This document shows, in pieces, positions 28,375 to 37,708 of a stretch of 64,000 bases of DNA. Under the pieces are notes generated by a model that had not been told where the DNA came from, made no database searches, and saw only the letters and a list, made by a program, of their open reading frames with translations. The stretch is from Bartonella apihabitans (lineage in GTDB: Bacteria; Pseudomonadota; Alphaproteobacteria; Rhizobiales; Rhizobiaceae): NCBI RefSeq assembly GCF_030758755.1, contig NZ_CP132387.1, forward strand, positions 1,364,001 to 1,428,000, read 5' to 3'. Every line of letters begins with the position of its first letter. The stretch's first letter is position 1. The position numbers were made by a program, and so were the translations under genes.

Positions 28375-28521
28375 ATACTTCCATAGTGGATAAGTGTGTT
28401 TACAGGCGGGCTTTGTTTTTTACAGAGCTCGCTTTTTATTTGGACTTATACTTTTCAGCATTTAGACAGTCTCCAAAGTCCAAACACATTTCATCTCTAG
28501 ATCACCATAAGGTAAAAATAT

Positions 28522-28878
28522 TTGCCAAAGCTCCCTACGATCAAGAGCCAAGTCCCCACCCTTGCGCCGCTCATTGGTGCACCTGTGGGTGATCGTAAAG
28601 CATGGCTGAAACAACGCGATGAGAATGTCGGTTGGCGCAAATGGTACAGGTCTAAACGCTGGCAGAGATTGAGGTGGCAGACATTAACAAAAGCAATGTT
28701 CACGTGCGCTATCTGTGGAAGGATTGAAGCAGACACAAGTAAGCTAGTCTGCGACCATATCAAACCGCACAGAGGCAACGAGACATTGTTTTACGATGAG
28801 GACAACCTGCAATGCCTCTGCAAACAATGCCACGACAGCATCAAGCAACGAGAGGAAAATCGGCAACGCGTTCTATGA
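28522..28878 (+). CDS. HNH endonuclease near terminase, 118 aa
   Basis: Zinc-type HNH: WYRSKRWQRLRWQTL, then FTCAICGR, the core VCDHIKPHRGN and NLQCLCKQCHDSIK give two CxxC pairs and the DH...N residues. HNH proteins just upstream of terminase aid cos cleavage in HK97-like phages. TTG 28522 with AAGG upstream is the most likely start. Confidence 0.9.
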   Translation: MPKLPTIKSQVPTLAPLIGAPVGDRKAWLKQRDENVGWRKWYRSKRWQRLRWQTLTKAMFTCAICGRIEADTSKLVCDHIKPHRGNETLFYDEDNLQCLCKQCHDSIKQREENRQRVL

Positions 28879-29030
28879 CATTGGCGGGGGCATGCAAAAG
28901 TCTGGGGGTTGGCAGGCCTCTGAACCGCGCGCCCTCTCACGCATAGATTTTTTATTTGCGTTTGATTTTTAATCAAAATCAAGTTTGATTTTTTAATAAA
29001 CAAAAACAACAAGTTATAGGATTTTTGAAA

Positions 29031-29372
29031 ATGGCTAGTGGCGGTTATCGTGCTGGTGCTGGTCGCCCGCGTGGCTCCACCAGTAAAAAGCTATCAAAAA
29101 AAGACGTTAAAGTAATCAAAAAAAGTTCCAAGCTTTCTGGAATGACGCCGCTCGAATACATGCTTGAGGTCATGAACAGTACTGAAGCGGATGACGAACG
29201 GCGCGATCGAATGGCTATTGCGGCTGCTCCATACGTTCATGAAAAAGCGGCAGACAAAAAGCTCGGCAAAAAAGAACAAAAGCTTGAAAGCGCGAAGAAA
29301 GCCGAAAATGTTTTTACTGCTCAGCGGAAAATACCGAATTCAAAGCCTCAGATTGTGGTCAATAATTCATGA
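29031..29372 (+). CDS. Terminase small subunit, 113 aa
   Basis: Opens with GGYRAGAGRPRGSTSKK, a basic segment typical of small terminases of this lineage, then SGMTPLEYMLEVMN and DRMAIAAAPYVHEK. It recognises phage DNA for packaging. ATG 29031 is preferred to an in-frame TTG six bases upstream; AGGA lies upstream. Overlaps the large subunit by four bases. Confidence 0.85.
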   Translation: MASGGYRAGAGRPRGSTSKKLSKKDVKVIKKSSKLSGMTPLEYMLEVMNSTEADDERRDRMAIAAAPYVHEKAADKKLGKKEQKLESAKKAENVFTAQRKIPNSKPQIVVNNS

Positions 29373-31042
29373 ATTGGGACACTTCCCTGCCCGATTGGGA
29401 AAAGCGCATTGTTGCCGGTGAAAGTATAGTACCAGTAAAACCAATTTTCCCTGCGCGTGCAGAAGAAGCACTAGAGATTTTCAAAAGTTTAAGAATTGTC
29501 GACTTGCCAGGGCAACCAACATTCGGAGAAGTATCGGCACAATGGGTTTTTGATTTTGTTGCAGCGATCTTTGGCGCCTATGATGAGGACACAGGAAAAC
29601 AGCTCATTAACGAATTTTTCCTGCTCATTAGCAAAAAAAACACGAAATCGACAATCGCAGCCGGTATCATGATGACGGCTCTTTTGCTTGACCCGCGAGA
29701 ATATGACGAATTATTGCTGCTAGCCCCGACAAAAAAGGTTGCTGATAATTCATATAAGCCAGCGGCGGGAATGATAAAATGCGACCCGCGCTTGCAGGAA
29801 TTGTTAGAAGCAAGAGACCATGTCAAAGAAATCCGGCATTTAAAAACGGAAACCGTTTTAAAAGTCGTGGCGGCCGAAAGCAAAACAGTCTCTGGCATAA
29901 AAGCGTCGTTTGTGCTGGTCGACGAATTATGGCTGTTTGGTAATAAGGCAGACGCAAAAGCCATGCTGCAAGAGGCTACCGGTGGTCTCATTTCGCGCCC
30001 GGAAGGTTTTGTCATTTACTTGTCGACACAATCAGACAAGCCCCCGGCGGGTGAATTCAAAGAAAAGCTCGATTATTATCGTGATTTGCGTGACGGAATA
30101 AAAAAAGACCCGTCAAGAATGGGTGTTCTTTATGAGTTTCCCAAATCGTACATAGAAAACAAAGAATTTCTGAACCCAGACAATTTTTATATTACAAACC
30201 CAAATCTGGGGCGTTCAGTGCAAAAGGACTATTTAGTCAGCAAATTGAACGCGCTTACCGATGATGACTCTCGCCGTACGTTTTACGCCAAACATTTGAA
30301 TGTCGAAATCGGCCAAGCATTGCGAAACAACCAGTGGGCTGGTGCAGAATTCTGGCTCCGACAAACCGACGAGACGCTAACGTATGAAACGTTTTTGGAA
30401 CGATCAGAAGTGGTCGTTGTCGGCATTGACGGCGGCGGGCTTGATGATCTTTTCGGTCTGACACTGATTGGCCGCGATAAACAGTCAAAGCATTGGCTGT
30501 CTTGGTCGCATGCATGGGCACACACAAGCGTTTTAGAACGGCGCAAGTCGATTGCCACTGTTCTACATGACTTTGAAAAAGACGGTGACTTAACCATTGT
30601 TGACGATAAACTCGATGATATTTCGCAAATAATCGAAATTATTGACGATGTAAAACAACGAAATCTTCTCGCATGTGTGGCGGTCGACCCCGCTGGTCTT
30701 GGTGAACTCGTCGAAGAGCTTGCTCAAATAGGCATCACACCAGAGAACAAACAAGTAGTCGGCGTATCACAAGGTTACATGCTGATGAACGCTATCAAAA
30801 CCACTGAACGGAAGGTCGCTGGTGGCACGTTCTGGCACTCAAAAAGCGAGATGATGGATTGGTGCGTGTCGAACCTAAAAATTGAACCAACGGCGACCGC
30901 TATAAGAGCAACCAAGCAAAATGCCGGCGATGCGAAGATAGATCCAGCGATGGCAATGTTTGATGCGGCAACGGTCATGAGCCGAAATCCGGCTGCCCCT
31001 GGCACGTCTATTTACGAAACTCGCGGAGTACTGGTTATTTAG
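29369..31042 (+). CDS. Terminase large subunit, 557 aa
   Basis: ATPase with a Walker A variant SKKNTKST near residue 88 and Walker B FVLVDELW near residue 185, preceded by LLLAPTKKVADNSY. The nuclease half has IDGGGLDDLF near residue 350 and a late acidic DAATVMSR. It cuts concatemers and pumps DNA into the prohead through the portal encoded next. The HK97/Terminase_1 type with adjacent HNH suggests cos packaging. Confidence 0.95.
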   Translation: MNWDTSLPDWEKRIVAGESIVPVKPIFPARAEEALEIFKSLRIVDLPGQPTFGEVSAQWVFDFVAAIFGAYDEDTGKQLINEFFLLISKKNTKSTIAAGIMMTALLLDPREYDELLLLAPTKKVADNSYKPAAGMIKCDPRLQELLEARDHVKEIRHLKTETVLKVVAAESKTVSGIKASFVLVDELWLFGNKADAKAMLQEATGGLISRPEGFVIYLSTQSDKPPAGEFKEKLDYYRDLRDGIKKDPSRMGVLYEFPKSYIENKEFLNPDNFYITNPNLGRSVQKDYLVSKLNALTDDDSRRTFYAKHLNVEIGQALRNNQWAGAEFWLRQTDETLTYETFLERSEVVVVGIDGGGLDDLFGLTLIGRDKQSKHWLSWSHAWAHTSVLERRKSIATVLHDFEKDGDLTIVDDKLDDISQIIEIIDDVKQRNLLACVAVDPAGLGELVEELAQIGITPENKQVVGVSQGYMLMNAIKTTERKVAGGTFWHSKSEMMDWCVSNLKIEPTATAIRATKQNAGDAKIDPAMAMFDAATVMSRNPAAPGTSIYETRGVLVI

Positions 31043-32257
31043 ATGAAAATTTTTGACATATTCCGCAAAAACAAAACGTCTGCGAACGTTCGACCGGCAA
31101 ATATTGCCGACGGTGGGTTCTTTTTCGGGTTCGATGACCCACGGTTTAAAGATTGGATCCGTGGTGGTGGCACGCATCCTGTTGACACCTCGAAAGCATT
31201 AGAAAATACGGCGGTTTTCCGTAGCATTTCACTTATCTCATACGCTATCGCGATGTTGCCAATCCATGTGATTAACGCACAAACAAAGGAAAAAGCGGTC
31301 GACGACAGTTTATACCAGTTGTTACATACGCGGCCGAACGACTGGCAGACTTCGTTTAATTTTCGCCAGTATATGCAGCGAAATGCGCTTATCTATGGAA
31401 ATGCATATGCATTTGTAGTCCGTTCAATGGGGCGTGCCATTCGGTTAGTTCCCCTTGATCCAGCCAATGTAACCGTGAAACAAAATAATGACTGGACGGT
31501 CGAATATCATTACTCCCCGCCGAATGGTGCGACACGGGTTTTAAAACCAGAAGACGTTTTGCATATTTATGCGGATAGCAAGGACGGCATCACCGGGACG
31601 TCATTGGTAAGTGTAGCTGCTAAATCAATCAATCTGGCTAGCGAAATTGAAGCCGCACAATTAAATTTTTTCAAAAACGGAATGTTGCTTGGCGGATTGT
31701 TCAAAATTGATAAGACTTTGTCGCCAGAAGCCTATGAGCGGCTCAAAAAGTCGATTAACGAGCAGTATAGCGGCTCAAAAAATGCGGGAAAATGGATTGT
31801 TGGAGAGGAAGGCGCGACTGCACAACAATTCACTAGCTCGGCAAAAGACAGCCAACAACTCGAAAGCCGCCGTTTGCAAATCGAAGAGATCGCACGCGCA
31901 TTTGGTGTGCCTCGCCCGCTTTTGGGGCTTGATGATACGTCATGGGGCACCGGAATTGACGTATTAGGCCAGATGTTTGTCCGTTATGCTCTGAACCCGT
32001 GGTTCTCTGTCTGGGAACAAGCAATCAAAAGGTCCTGCATGAATGATGAACAACGCAAATCGTTGGATGTGAAATTCAACGCTGGTGGTTTATTGCGCGG
32101 TTCAATGAAAGATCAATCGGAATTCTTTGCTAAAGCACTTGGTTCGGGCGGGCATCAACCTTGGATGGATTATGACGAAGTCCGAGACACAATGGATTTA
32201 CCGAAGAAATACATTGCTCCTAACGCACTTACCCAGCAGAAAGGCACAGATCAGTGA
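31043..32257 (+). CDS. Portal protein, HK97 family, 404 aa
   Basis: Begins directly after the terminase stop. HK97-portal features: the early LENTAVFRSISLISYAIAMLPIHV, the middle LIYGNAYAFVVR, AEDVLHI-type KPEDVLHIYA, and the late RLQIEEIARAFGVPRPLLGL. Twelve copies form the DNA entry vertex. Overlaps the protease start by four bases. Confidence 0.95.
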   Translation: MKIFDIFRKNKTSANVRPANIADGGFFFGFDDPRFKDWIRGGGTHPVDTSKALENTAVFRSISLISYAIAMLPIHVINAQTKEKAVDDSLYQLLHTRPNDWQTSFNFRQYMQRNALIYGNAYAFVVRSMGRAIRLVPLDPANVTVKQNNDWTVEYHYSPPNGATRVLKPEDVLHIYADSKDGITGTSLVSVAAKSINLASEIEAAQLNFFKNGMLLGGLFKIDKTLSPEAYERLKKSINEQYSGSKNAGKWIVGEEGATAQQFTSSAKDSQQLESRRLQIEEIARAFGVPRPLLGLDDTSWGTGIDVLGQMFVRYALNPWFSVWEQAIKRSCMNDEQRKSLDVKFNAGGLLRGSMKDQSEFFAKALGSGGHQPWMDYDEVRDTMDLPKKYIAPNALTQQKGTDQ

Positions 32258-33111
32258 GCTTGAAACAACTACCTCGCATTGAAGCCATTGCGCCTGCCAA
32301 AATATGCGCATTCGAGCAAGACGTGCGCACACTCGACCGTTGGAACGCCAACGTAATAATAACGAATGACGCCAGCGATAATACGATCAGTGTGCTTGAC
32401 GTTATTGGAGCCGACTACATTAGCGGCGAAGGCGTCACAGCGAAGCGCATAGCTGCTGCACTAAGGTCGATCGGCAATAAGGATGTTATCGTAAACATTA
32501 ACTCGCCCGGCGGTGATTTTTTTGAAGGTGTTGCGATCTATAATTTGCTGCGGGAACACCCCGCCAAAGTAACAGTGCAGGTGTTAGGTCTTGCTGCAAG
32601 TGCGGCTTCAATTATCGCAATGGCCGGAGACGAAATTTTAATCGCAAAATCCGCATTTCTCATGATCCATAACGTGCTTGTTGTCGCAATGGGGAACCGG
32701 TTGGATTTGGCCGATGCTATAGCCACGATGGAACCGTTTGATGACGCGTTGGCTGGTGTTTATGCTGACCGTTCGGGAAAAAGCAAAGCAGAAATCGTTA
32801 AATTGATGGACGCGGAGACGTGGTTCAACGGAGAAGATGCCATCAAAACCGGCTTGGCCGACGGAATTCTTCCTTCTTCAAAAGTCAAAGAAGACAAAAC
32901 GAAGGCAAGCGCGAATAATGCGATTAACGCGACACGACGAGTTGACACGCTTCTTGCACAAAATGGACTATCTCGCAGTGAACGCCGTTCACTTATAGCG
33001 AGCATGAAACACGGTACGCACGACGCTACCGTAAACGGCACGCACGACGCTGCTGCTGAAACTGAAATAACCGCCGGTTTGATCCGGCTACTCGAAACAA
33101 TCCAATCTTAA
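32254..33111 (+). CDS. Head maturation protease, ClpP-type, 285 aa
   Basis: GTG start at 32254. The ClpP-like S14 core has VNINSPGGDFFEGVAIYNLL, the serine region GLAASAASIIAMAGDEI and the histidine in AFLMIHN. It removes the delta domain of the capsid protein during prohead maturation. The tail has a duplicated GTHDA(T/A) motif near residue 255. Confidence 0.93.
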   Translation: MSLKQLPRIEAIAPAKICAFEQDVRTLDRWNANVIITNDASDNTISVLDVIGADYISGEGVTAKRIAAALRSIGNKDVIVNINSPGGDFFEGVAIYNLLREHPAKVTVQVLGLAASAASIIAMAGDEILIAKSAFLMIHNVLVVAMGNRLDLADAIATMEPFDDALAGVYADRSGKSKAEIVKLMDAETWFNGEDAIKTGLADGILPSSKVKEDKTKASANNAINATRRVDTLLAQNGLSRSERRSLIASMKHGTHDATVNGTHDAAAETEITAGLIRLLETIQS

Positions 33112-33126
33112 CTTAAGGATTATAAC

Positions 33127-34455
33127 ATGAACAAACATGTACAACCGTGCGTTGCGCGCGGGATCCTATCCGTGCGCGCTGAAACAACTACAACTGCACC
33201 AGCTCAAGCGGAAGACAAACCGACAAATATCAACGACGCTATCGAGCAAATCAATAAAGCTTTTGCCGAGTTCAAAGCAGAAAACGACAAAAAAATCGCG
33301 GACTTGCAAAAAGGCAAAGGCGACATCGTCCAGGATGAAAAACTGGAGCGAATTAACGCGCAACTGTCGACCTTATGCGCGGCGATTGACGAACTAAACA
33401 CCAAACAGGCACTCGCGGCGATTTCAAAGGGCGGTAGCACACCTGACACCCCGGAAATGGCCGAATTCAAGGCCAGTTTTGAAAATTGGTTCCGCACGGG
33501 TTCGGATGAGGAAAAGATCAAAGCGGCCTATCGTACGGGCGGTGTTATGGCCGCGATGAGTACTGGTTCCGATACCGACGGCGGATTTACAGCACCTGTT
33601 GAATGGGACCGAACTATTACGGACAAACTCAAAATAGTAACGCCAATGCGTCGTTATGCATCCGTTCAAAATGTGAAGGGGAGTGGTTTCAAACGCTTGT
33701 TCAATCTCCACGGGGCTACATCCGGCTGGGTTGGCGAAACTGACCCGCGCCCGGAAACCAGCACCCATACCTACGCTCAACGCGAATATAAATTCGGCGA
33801 AATTTACGCGAACCCCGCGATCTCACAGTCGTTACTTGAAGACAGTGAACTCGATATTGCCAGCCATTTGGCGGCCGAAGTGGAACAAGAATTCTCAGAA
33901 AAAGAAGGCCTTGCTTTCCTTTCAGGAAACGGCATCCTTAAGCCAAAGGGCGTTTTGATGTATGATAAAGCCACAGAAGATGCCTTGCCAGAAAACGAGC
34001 GGCATCCATTCGGACCAGTTGGCGAAGTTATCACAGGTTCTGCTTCGGACATCACCGCTGATGGGCTGATCGATCTCACCAACGACATACCATCTGCACG
34101 GGTAACCGAAAAATCTGCACTTTTTATGAACCGAAAAACTCACGCCAAAATCCGCAAAATGAAAGACGGGCAAGGAAATTATCTCTGGCAACCGCCGTTC
34201 CAAGCACAGCAACCTCCGGCAATTTTAGGTTACCCAACACATGAAATGGTAGGCATGCCTGACGTCGCGGCTAACACAATCCCGATCATTTTCGGTGACA
34301 TGGCTATGGGCTATCGTATCTTCGACAGGCGCGGAATTTCCGTGTTGAGGGATCCTTACACACAGAAGCCGTTCGTATTGTTCTACACGACGAAAAGAGT
34401 CGGCGGCGGTCTGTGGAACAGCGAATATCTCCGCTATCACCGCGTTTCAGCCTAG
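33127..34455 (+). CDS. Major capsid protein, HK97 family, 442 aa
   Basis: The first 100 residues are a coiled-coil delta domain (NDAIEQINKAFAEFKAENDKK) that acts as a scaffold and is cleaved. The HK97 fold follows: STGSDTDGGFTAPVEWDRTI, then GWVGETDPRPETSTHTY, FLSGNGILKPKG and a late IIFGDMAMGYRIFDRRG. Forms the icosahedral shell. Confidence 0.96.
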   Translation: MNKHVQPCVARGILSVRAETTTTAPAQAEDKPTNINDAIEQINKAFAEFKAENDKKIADLQKGKGDIVQDEKLERINAQLSTLCAAIDELNTKQALAAISKGGSTPDTPEMAEFKASFENWFRTGSDEEKIKAAYRTGGVMAAMSTGSDTDGGFTAPVEWDRTITDKLKIVTPMRRYASVQNVKGSGFKRLFNLHGATSGWVGETDPRPETSTHTYAQREYKFGEIYANPAISQSLLEDSELDIASHLAAEVEQEFSEKEGLAFLSGNGILKPKGVLMYDKATEDALPENERHPFGPVGEVITGSASDITADGLIDLTNDIPSARVTEKSALFMNRKTHAKIRKMKDGQGNYLWQPPFQAQQPPAILGYPTHEMVGMPDVAANTIPIIFGDMAMGYRIFDRRGISVLRDPYTQKPFVLFYTTKRVGGGLWNSEYLRYHRVSA

Positions 34456-34524
34456 CAATTTTGTCTTTCTACCGGGCGGCATTCCCTGCCCGGTAATCTG
34501 ATTTCCCAATTCACGGAGAAAAAA

Positions 34525-34791
34525 ATGAAGTTTGTGAAACCTTTTGTCGGCGCGACTGGTGGCTCCCCGTTCCCCACGACTTTTAATATTGGCGACGAAT
34601 GCCCGCCAAATTTGATTGTGGCCGCGCTGGAAAAGAATGCTGTGGTAGGAGAGGAAAAAGAAGCCTCTAAGCCGGATAAAAAAGAAACGCCTAAATCAGT
34701 GGAAAAAGAAGCCTCTAAACCGGATAAAAAAGAAGACGCTGAGCCGACAGAACAATCGGAACAGACAAGTCCGAAAAACAATAAGGCCTAA
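34525..34791 (+). CDS. Phage head-region hypothetical protein, 88 aa
   Basis: Follows the capsid gene with a GGAG ribosome site. A compact first 45 residues (FVGATGGSPFPTTFNIGDECPPNLIV) and a charged low-complexity tail. The tail holds a 33-bp DNA repeat (34654-34686 and 34702-34734, period 48 bp) encoding EKEASKPDKKE twice. Possibly a small head decoration or stabilising protein; not shown. Confidence 0.6.
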   Translation: MKFVKPFVGATGGSPFPTTFNIGDECPPNLIVAALEKNAVVGEEKEASKPDKKETPKSVEKEASKPDKKEDAEPTEQSEQTSPKNNKA

Positions 34792-34796
34792 GAGAG

Positions 34797-35354
34797 ATGA
34801 CGCCAATACGTGTCAAACCACCATCCGGCCTCCCTGTTTCGCTTGATGAATTGAAAAAAGCTGCCAATGTCGATTTTCCCGATGATGACGTATTGTTAGA
34901 AACATATCTTAAAGCAGCCGTTGAATATTTGGACGGATGGAACGGCATATTAGGCCGCGCAATTCTTAAACAAACGTATGAATTAACTATCAGTGAGTTG
35001 TGCGGCAGGCTGATAGACATCCCCTTCTCGCCGATCAGCGACGTGGCGATAACATACTCCCGCGATGGCAATGTTTGCACAGTATCGACAGACGATTACA
35101 GAATTGTAGCTACAGTAAATGGCACCGAGATTTATTTAAACCAAACCGAACCGCTTTTAGTGCCATTAACAGTAACATTCACGACTGGTTTTGGTGATGA
35201 CGCGAAAGACGTTCCGAACGCTATCAAAGTCGCAATATTACTGCTCGCATGCCACTGGTATGAACACCGCGAGGCAGCCACAAGCACGGTGCAAACTAAA
35301 CTGCCTTTTGCTGTCGATGCGCTAATCGCTCCATATCGGAGAATTTGTTATTAG
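34797..35354 (+). CDS. Head-tail connector, gp6-like, 185 aa
   Basis: Typical gp6 opening PSGLPVSLDELKKAANVDFPDDDVLLETYLKAAVEYLDGW, then strand-rich PISDVAITYS and a C-terminal IKVAILLLACHWYEHRE helix. It forms the adaptor ring below the portal. Start ATG 34797 is six bases from the previous stop. Confidence 0.88.
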   Translation: MTPIRVKPPSGLPVSLDELKKAANVDFPDDDVLLETYLKAAVEYLDGWNGILGRAILKQTYELTISELCGRLIDIPFSPISDVAITYSRDGNVCTVSTDDYRIVATVNGTEIYLNQTEPLLVPLTVTFTTGFGDDAKDVPNAIKVAILLLACHWYEHREAATSTVQTKLPFAVDALIAPYRRICY

Positions 35355-35365
35355 AAGGACAAAAA

Positions 35366-35743
35366 ATGGCTAACGGGGCAGCTTCATTCATCTGTAATTT
35401 TGCTTTTTTTGCCCGTGAAAAGGTGAACGATGGCATGGGTAACACACGCGGGAAATGGGTTCCGAAGTTTACCACGAAAGCAGCGATAACATTTCGACAG
35501 GGTAGCGAGACAGTTCAGGCAGCGAGATTGGAAGGAAAACAGCCCGCTTTCCTCACAATCCGTAGCTTCCAAGCAGCGAAAGACATAACAACCGAATGGT
35601 GTTGCTGTGACGCGCGAGAAACGACATTCGATGCTGCCAAGGGCAAGTTCAACGGCCGCGTATATAATATTCGGGCAATCAATCGCGACCCGATAACCCG
35701 CCATTATTATCGTCTCACCATTGAGAGCGGCGTCGCGGTCTAG
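35366..35743 (+). CDS. Head closure/head-tail adaptor protein, 125 aa
   Basis: ATG 35366 has AAGGA upstream. A beta-barrel pattern with NTRGKWVPKFTTKAAITFRQGSETVQAARL, then TIRSF, VYNIRAINRD and a final LTIESGVAV matches SPP1 gp16/HK97 gp7-type stoppers. It closes the channel after packaging and receives the tail. Confidence 0.8.
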   Translation: MANGAASFICNFAFFAREKVNDGMGNTRGKWVPKFTTKAAITFRQGSETVQAARLEGKQPAFLTIRSFQAAKDITTEWCCCDARETTFDAAKGKFNGRVYNIRAINRDPITRHYYRLTIESGVAV

Positions 35744-35752
35744 GAAAAGCTC

Positions 35753-35935
35753 ATGTGGATAAAAATCACAGCACCGTTCCAATGGCGGCCGAATGCGAGA
35801 CAGATTTATGTTTACCGTGTCGGCAACAGCTATTCAGTAACACACGTATGCGGGAAGCTTGCCATAGAAAGCGGTTGTGCTGTTAAAATCACCGCCCCTA
35901 CCAAACAGGATCGCGAAAAATGGGCTACAAAGTAA
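35753..35935 (+). CDS. Small head-tail region protein, 60 aa
   Basis: Begins with ITAPFQWRPNARQIYVYRVG and ends in KITAPTKQDREKWATK. Short proteins of this kind with a TxxFxWxP start occur between adaptor and gp10 genes in rhizobial phages. It overlaps the next gene by 16 bases. Function unknown. Confidence 0.55.
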   Translation: MWIKITAPFQWRPNARQIYVYRVGNSYSVTHVCGKLAIESGCAVKITAPTKQDREKWATK

Positions 35936-36378
35936 CTCTGCTTGGCCGTGCCCGTTTGGAACGCAGGCTTAACGCCATCCCAAAGGTTACAAAAGACCTT
36001 GTGAAAAAGGACATGGAGAAAATCGCCCAAGAGATTGTCGACAAAATGAAAGCGATTGTGCCCGTTGACACTGGGGAACTGCGTAATTCAATCGGCTGGA
36101 CTTGGGGGCGGCCGCCGAAAGGCTCAACTGCTTTCGCGGTGGCGAAAAACACGCTCGGAAGCGAAATGACTTTAACAATCTACGCCGGTAACGAAGCAAC
36201 GCTGGTTAAAAGCGCGAATGGCCGTCGCCCTTATTTGCAGAAAGCATGGATAGTCGAGTTTGGCACATCCAGAACACCTGCCCAACCTTATTTCAGACCG
36301 GTTTGGAAAACGGAAAGAAAGCGCGTCAAGTCGAAGGTGCGTAGCGCTGTGAAAAAAGCGGTAAAGGCAACACAATGA
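35920..36378 (+). CDS. HK97 gp10-family tail-completion protein, 152 aa
   Basis: MKAIVPVDTGELRNSIGW is the gp10 signature (VDTGxLRxS), followed by WIVEFGTSRTPAQPYFRP, the family's second conserved block, and a basic tail. It caps the tail tube at the head end. Confidence 0.93.
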   Translation: MGYKVTLLGRARLERRLNAIPKVTKDLVKKDMEKIAQEIVDKMKAIVPVDTGELRNSIGWTWGRPPKGSTAFAVAKNTLGSEMTLTIYAGNEATLVKSANGRRPYLQKAWIVEFGTSRTPAQPYFRPVWKTERKRVKSKVRSAVKKAVKATQ

Positions 36379-36785
36379 TGAAAGCTGCTACTAGTGAATT
36401 GCAAAAAGCGATCATACAAACGCTTTCAGACGATGCGGATGTCAAAGAAATCGTTGATGGTCGGGTATTTGATAGCGTTTCGTCGAAGGCCGAATATCCT
36501 TATATTTCTTTAGGCCCCATGACCAGTGACACGACACTTGCCGATTGTCTGGAGCTCGACAACATCTCAATCCAGATTGACGTGTGGTCTCGCGATGTCT
36601 CGTCCGCCGAAATGCGCGAACTAGCCAATGCAGTCCGGCGGGCTCTAACGAAATCCGATCTCATTTTGGAGAAAAACGGCCTTGTGCTGTTCAATCACGA
36701 AAGTACGCGTGAATTGCGCGACCCGGATGGTCTGACATCTCACGCAGCCGTCAATTTCGAAGCGGTCGTGCAACGTTTCGATTAA
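36375..36785 (+). CDS. DUF3168 tail terminator protein, 136 aa
   Basis: TSELQKAIIQTLSDDADVKEIV and YPYISLGPMTSDTT, then ISIQIDVWSRD are the DUF3168 pattern (SPP1 gp17/HK97 gp10-neighbour type). It stops tail-tube growth and joins the head. Overlaps gp10 as ATGA. Confidence 0.88.
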   Translation: MMKAATSELQKAIIQTLSDDADVKEIVDGRVFDSVSSKAEYPYISLGPMTSDTTLADCLELDNISIQIDVWSRDVSSAEMRELANAVRRALTKSDLILEKNGLVLFNHESTRELRDPDGLTSHAAVNFEAVVQRFD

Positions 36786-36812
36786 TAACCACCCCACATT
36801 TTAACAACCAAC

Positions 36813-36839
36813 AGCCGCCTTTTCAGAGCGGCTTTTTTT
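36813..36839 (+). terminator. Terminator before major tail gene
   Basis: AGCCGC pairs with GCGGCT around a nine-base loop, followed by seven T residues. It lies between the connector block and the tail-tube gene and may set their relative expression. Confidence 0.75.
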
Positions 36840-36851
36840 ATGGAGAAAAAT

Positions 36852-37316
36852 ATGGCTCAAGCGACCACTATCAAGGGCGGCAAGGTTCGCGTTTTCATCG
36901 GGAACGATGCCGACCCAATCGTTTATTCTAATCTGTGTGGCCTTACATCGCGATCAATCGATTTGAAAAAAGGAACGTCGGACGAGCGCATCCCCGACTG
37001 TGGTGCACCCGACAAGGTCGACTGGTTGGCGCGTAACGCTACTAGCCTTGCATTTGATATCGATGGAGAAGGAGTACTTGCAGCGGAGAGCATCTCAACA
37101 TGGTATGACGCGTGGCAAAGCGTCAACCCGGTAAACGTTAAAATTGAATTAGTGTTTCCGGACACAACGTTTACCTGGACGGGGAAAATGTTAGTCGACA
37201 CTTTCAAAATCACCGCATCAAACGGCGAAACGGTGAAGGCATCAATTAGCATGAAAAGCGACGGCGAAATGGTTGTGGCAAAAACACCGACAGCGTCGCA
37301 AGGCAGTGATTTGTGA
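36852..37316 (+). CDS. Major tail tube protein, 154 aa
   Basis: ATG 36852 follows GGAG. Beta-sandwich tube-protein pattern: KGGKVRVFIGNDADPIVYSNLCGLTSRSID, RIPDCGAPDKVDWL and a late FTWTGKMLVDTFKITASNGETVKASISMKSDGEM. Polymerises around the tape measure. Its stop overlaps the next start (TGATG). Confidence 0.85.
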   Translation: MAQATTIKGGKVRVFIGNDADPIVYSNLCGLTSRSIDLKKGTSDERIPDCGAPDKVDWLARNATSLAFDIDGEGVLAAESISTWYDAWQSVNPVNVKIELVFPDTTFTWTGKMLVDTFKITASNGETVKASISMKSDGEMVVAKTPTASQGSDL

Positions 37317-37708
37317 TGGCTAATAGAAGCAGCAAAATTTCGTTACCTTTTGGAGACGATACGCATGTCTTCAAGCTTGGCTATGGACAATTGAAAGAGC
37401 TTCAAGACACTGTCGATGCAGGCCCGTTTGTGATTTTTGACAGCCTCCTCAAAAACACATGGAAAATCGAATACATCCGCGAAACAATCCGTTGTGGGCT
37501 TGTTGGTGGCGGAATGTCGGGCATTGACGCAATTCGCATGGTAAAAACCTATGTCGAAGACGTGGAAAGCTATCCACTCCAGCCAAACGTTTTGATCGCC
37601 GCTGCTATTCTTAACGCTGCGCTGATAGGCGCGGCGGAGGAAGATGTCGGAAAAAAAAACGAAACGGCGGGGGAGAAAGTCTCGCGCCGCTCGAAAACGG
37701 GAAAATAA
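37316..37708 (+). CDS. Tail assembly chaperone, short form, 130 aa
   Basis: Position and size of HK97/lambda G. LPFGDDTHVFKLGYGQLKELQDTVDAGPF and IRCGLVGGGMSGIDAIRMV resemble GTA gp10-type chaperone proteins. Near its end the sequence crosses A9C, containing the slippery heptamer A AAA AAC in frame at 37654-37660. Confidence 0.85.
   Translation: MANRSSKISLPFGDDTHVFKLGYGQLKELQDTVDAGPFVIFDSLLKNTWKIEYIRETIRCGLVGGGMSGIDAIRMVKTYVEDVESYPLQPNVLIAAAILNAALIGAAEEDVGKKNETAGEKVSRRSKTGK

Noticed and set aside
28386..28592. 68-codon plus-strand frame before the HNH gene
   Set aside because: Overlaps the HNH start and has no recognisable feature; the HNH frame explains the sequence.
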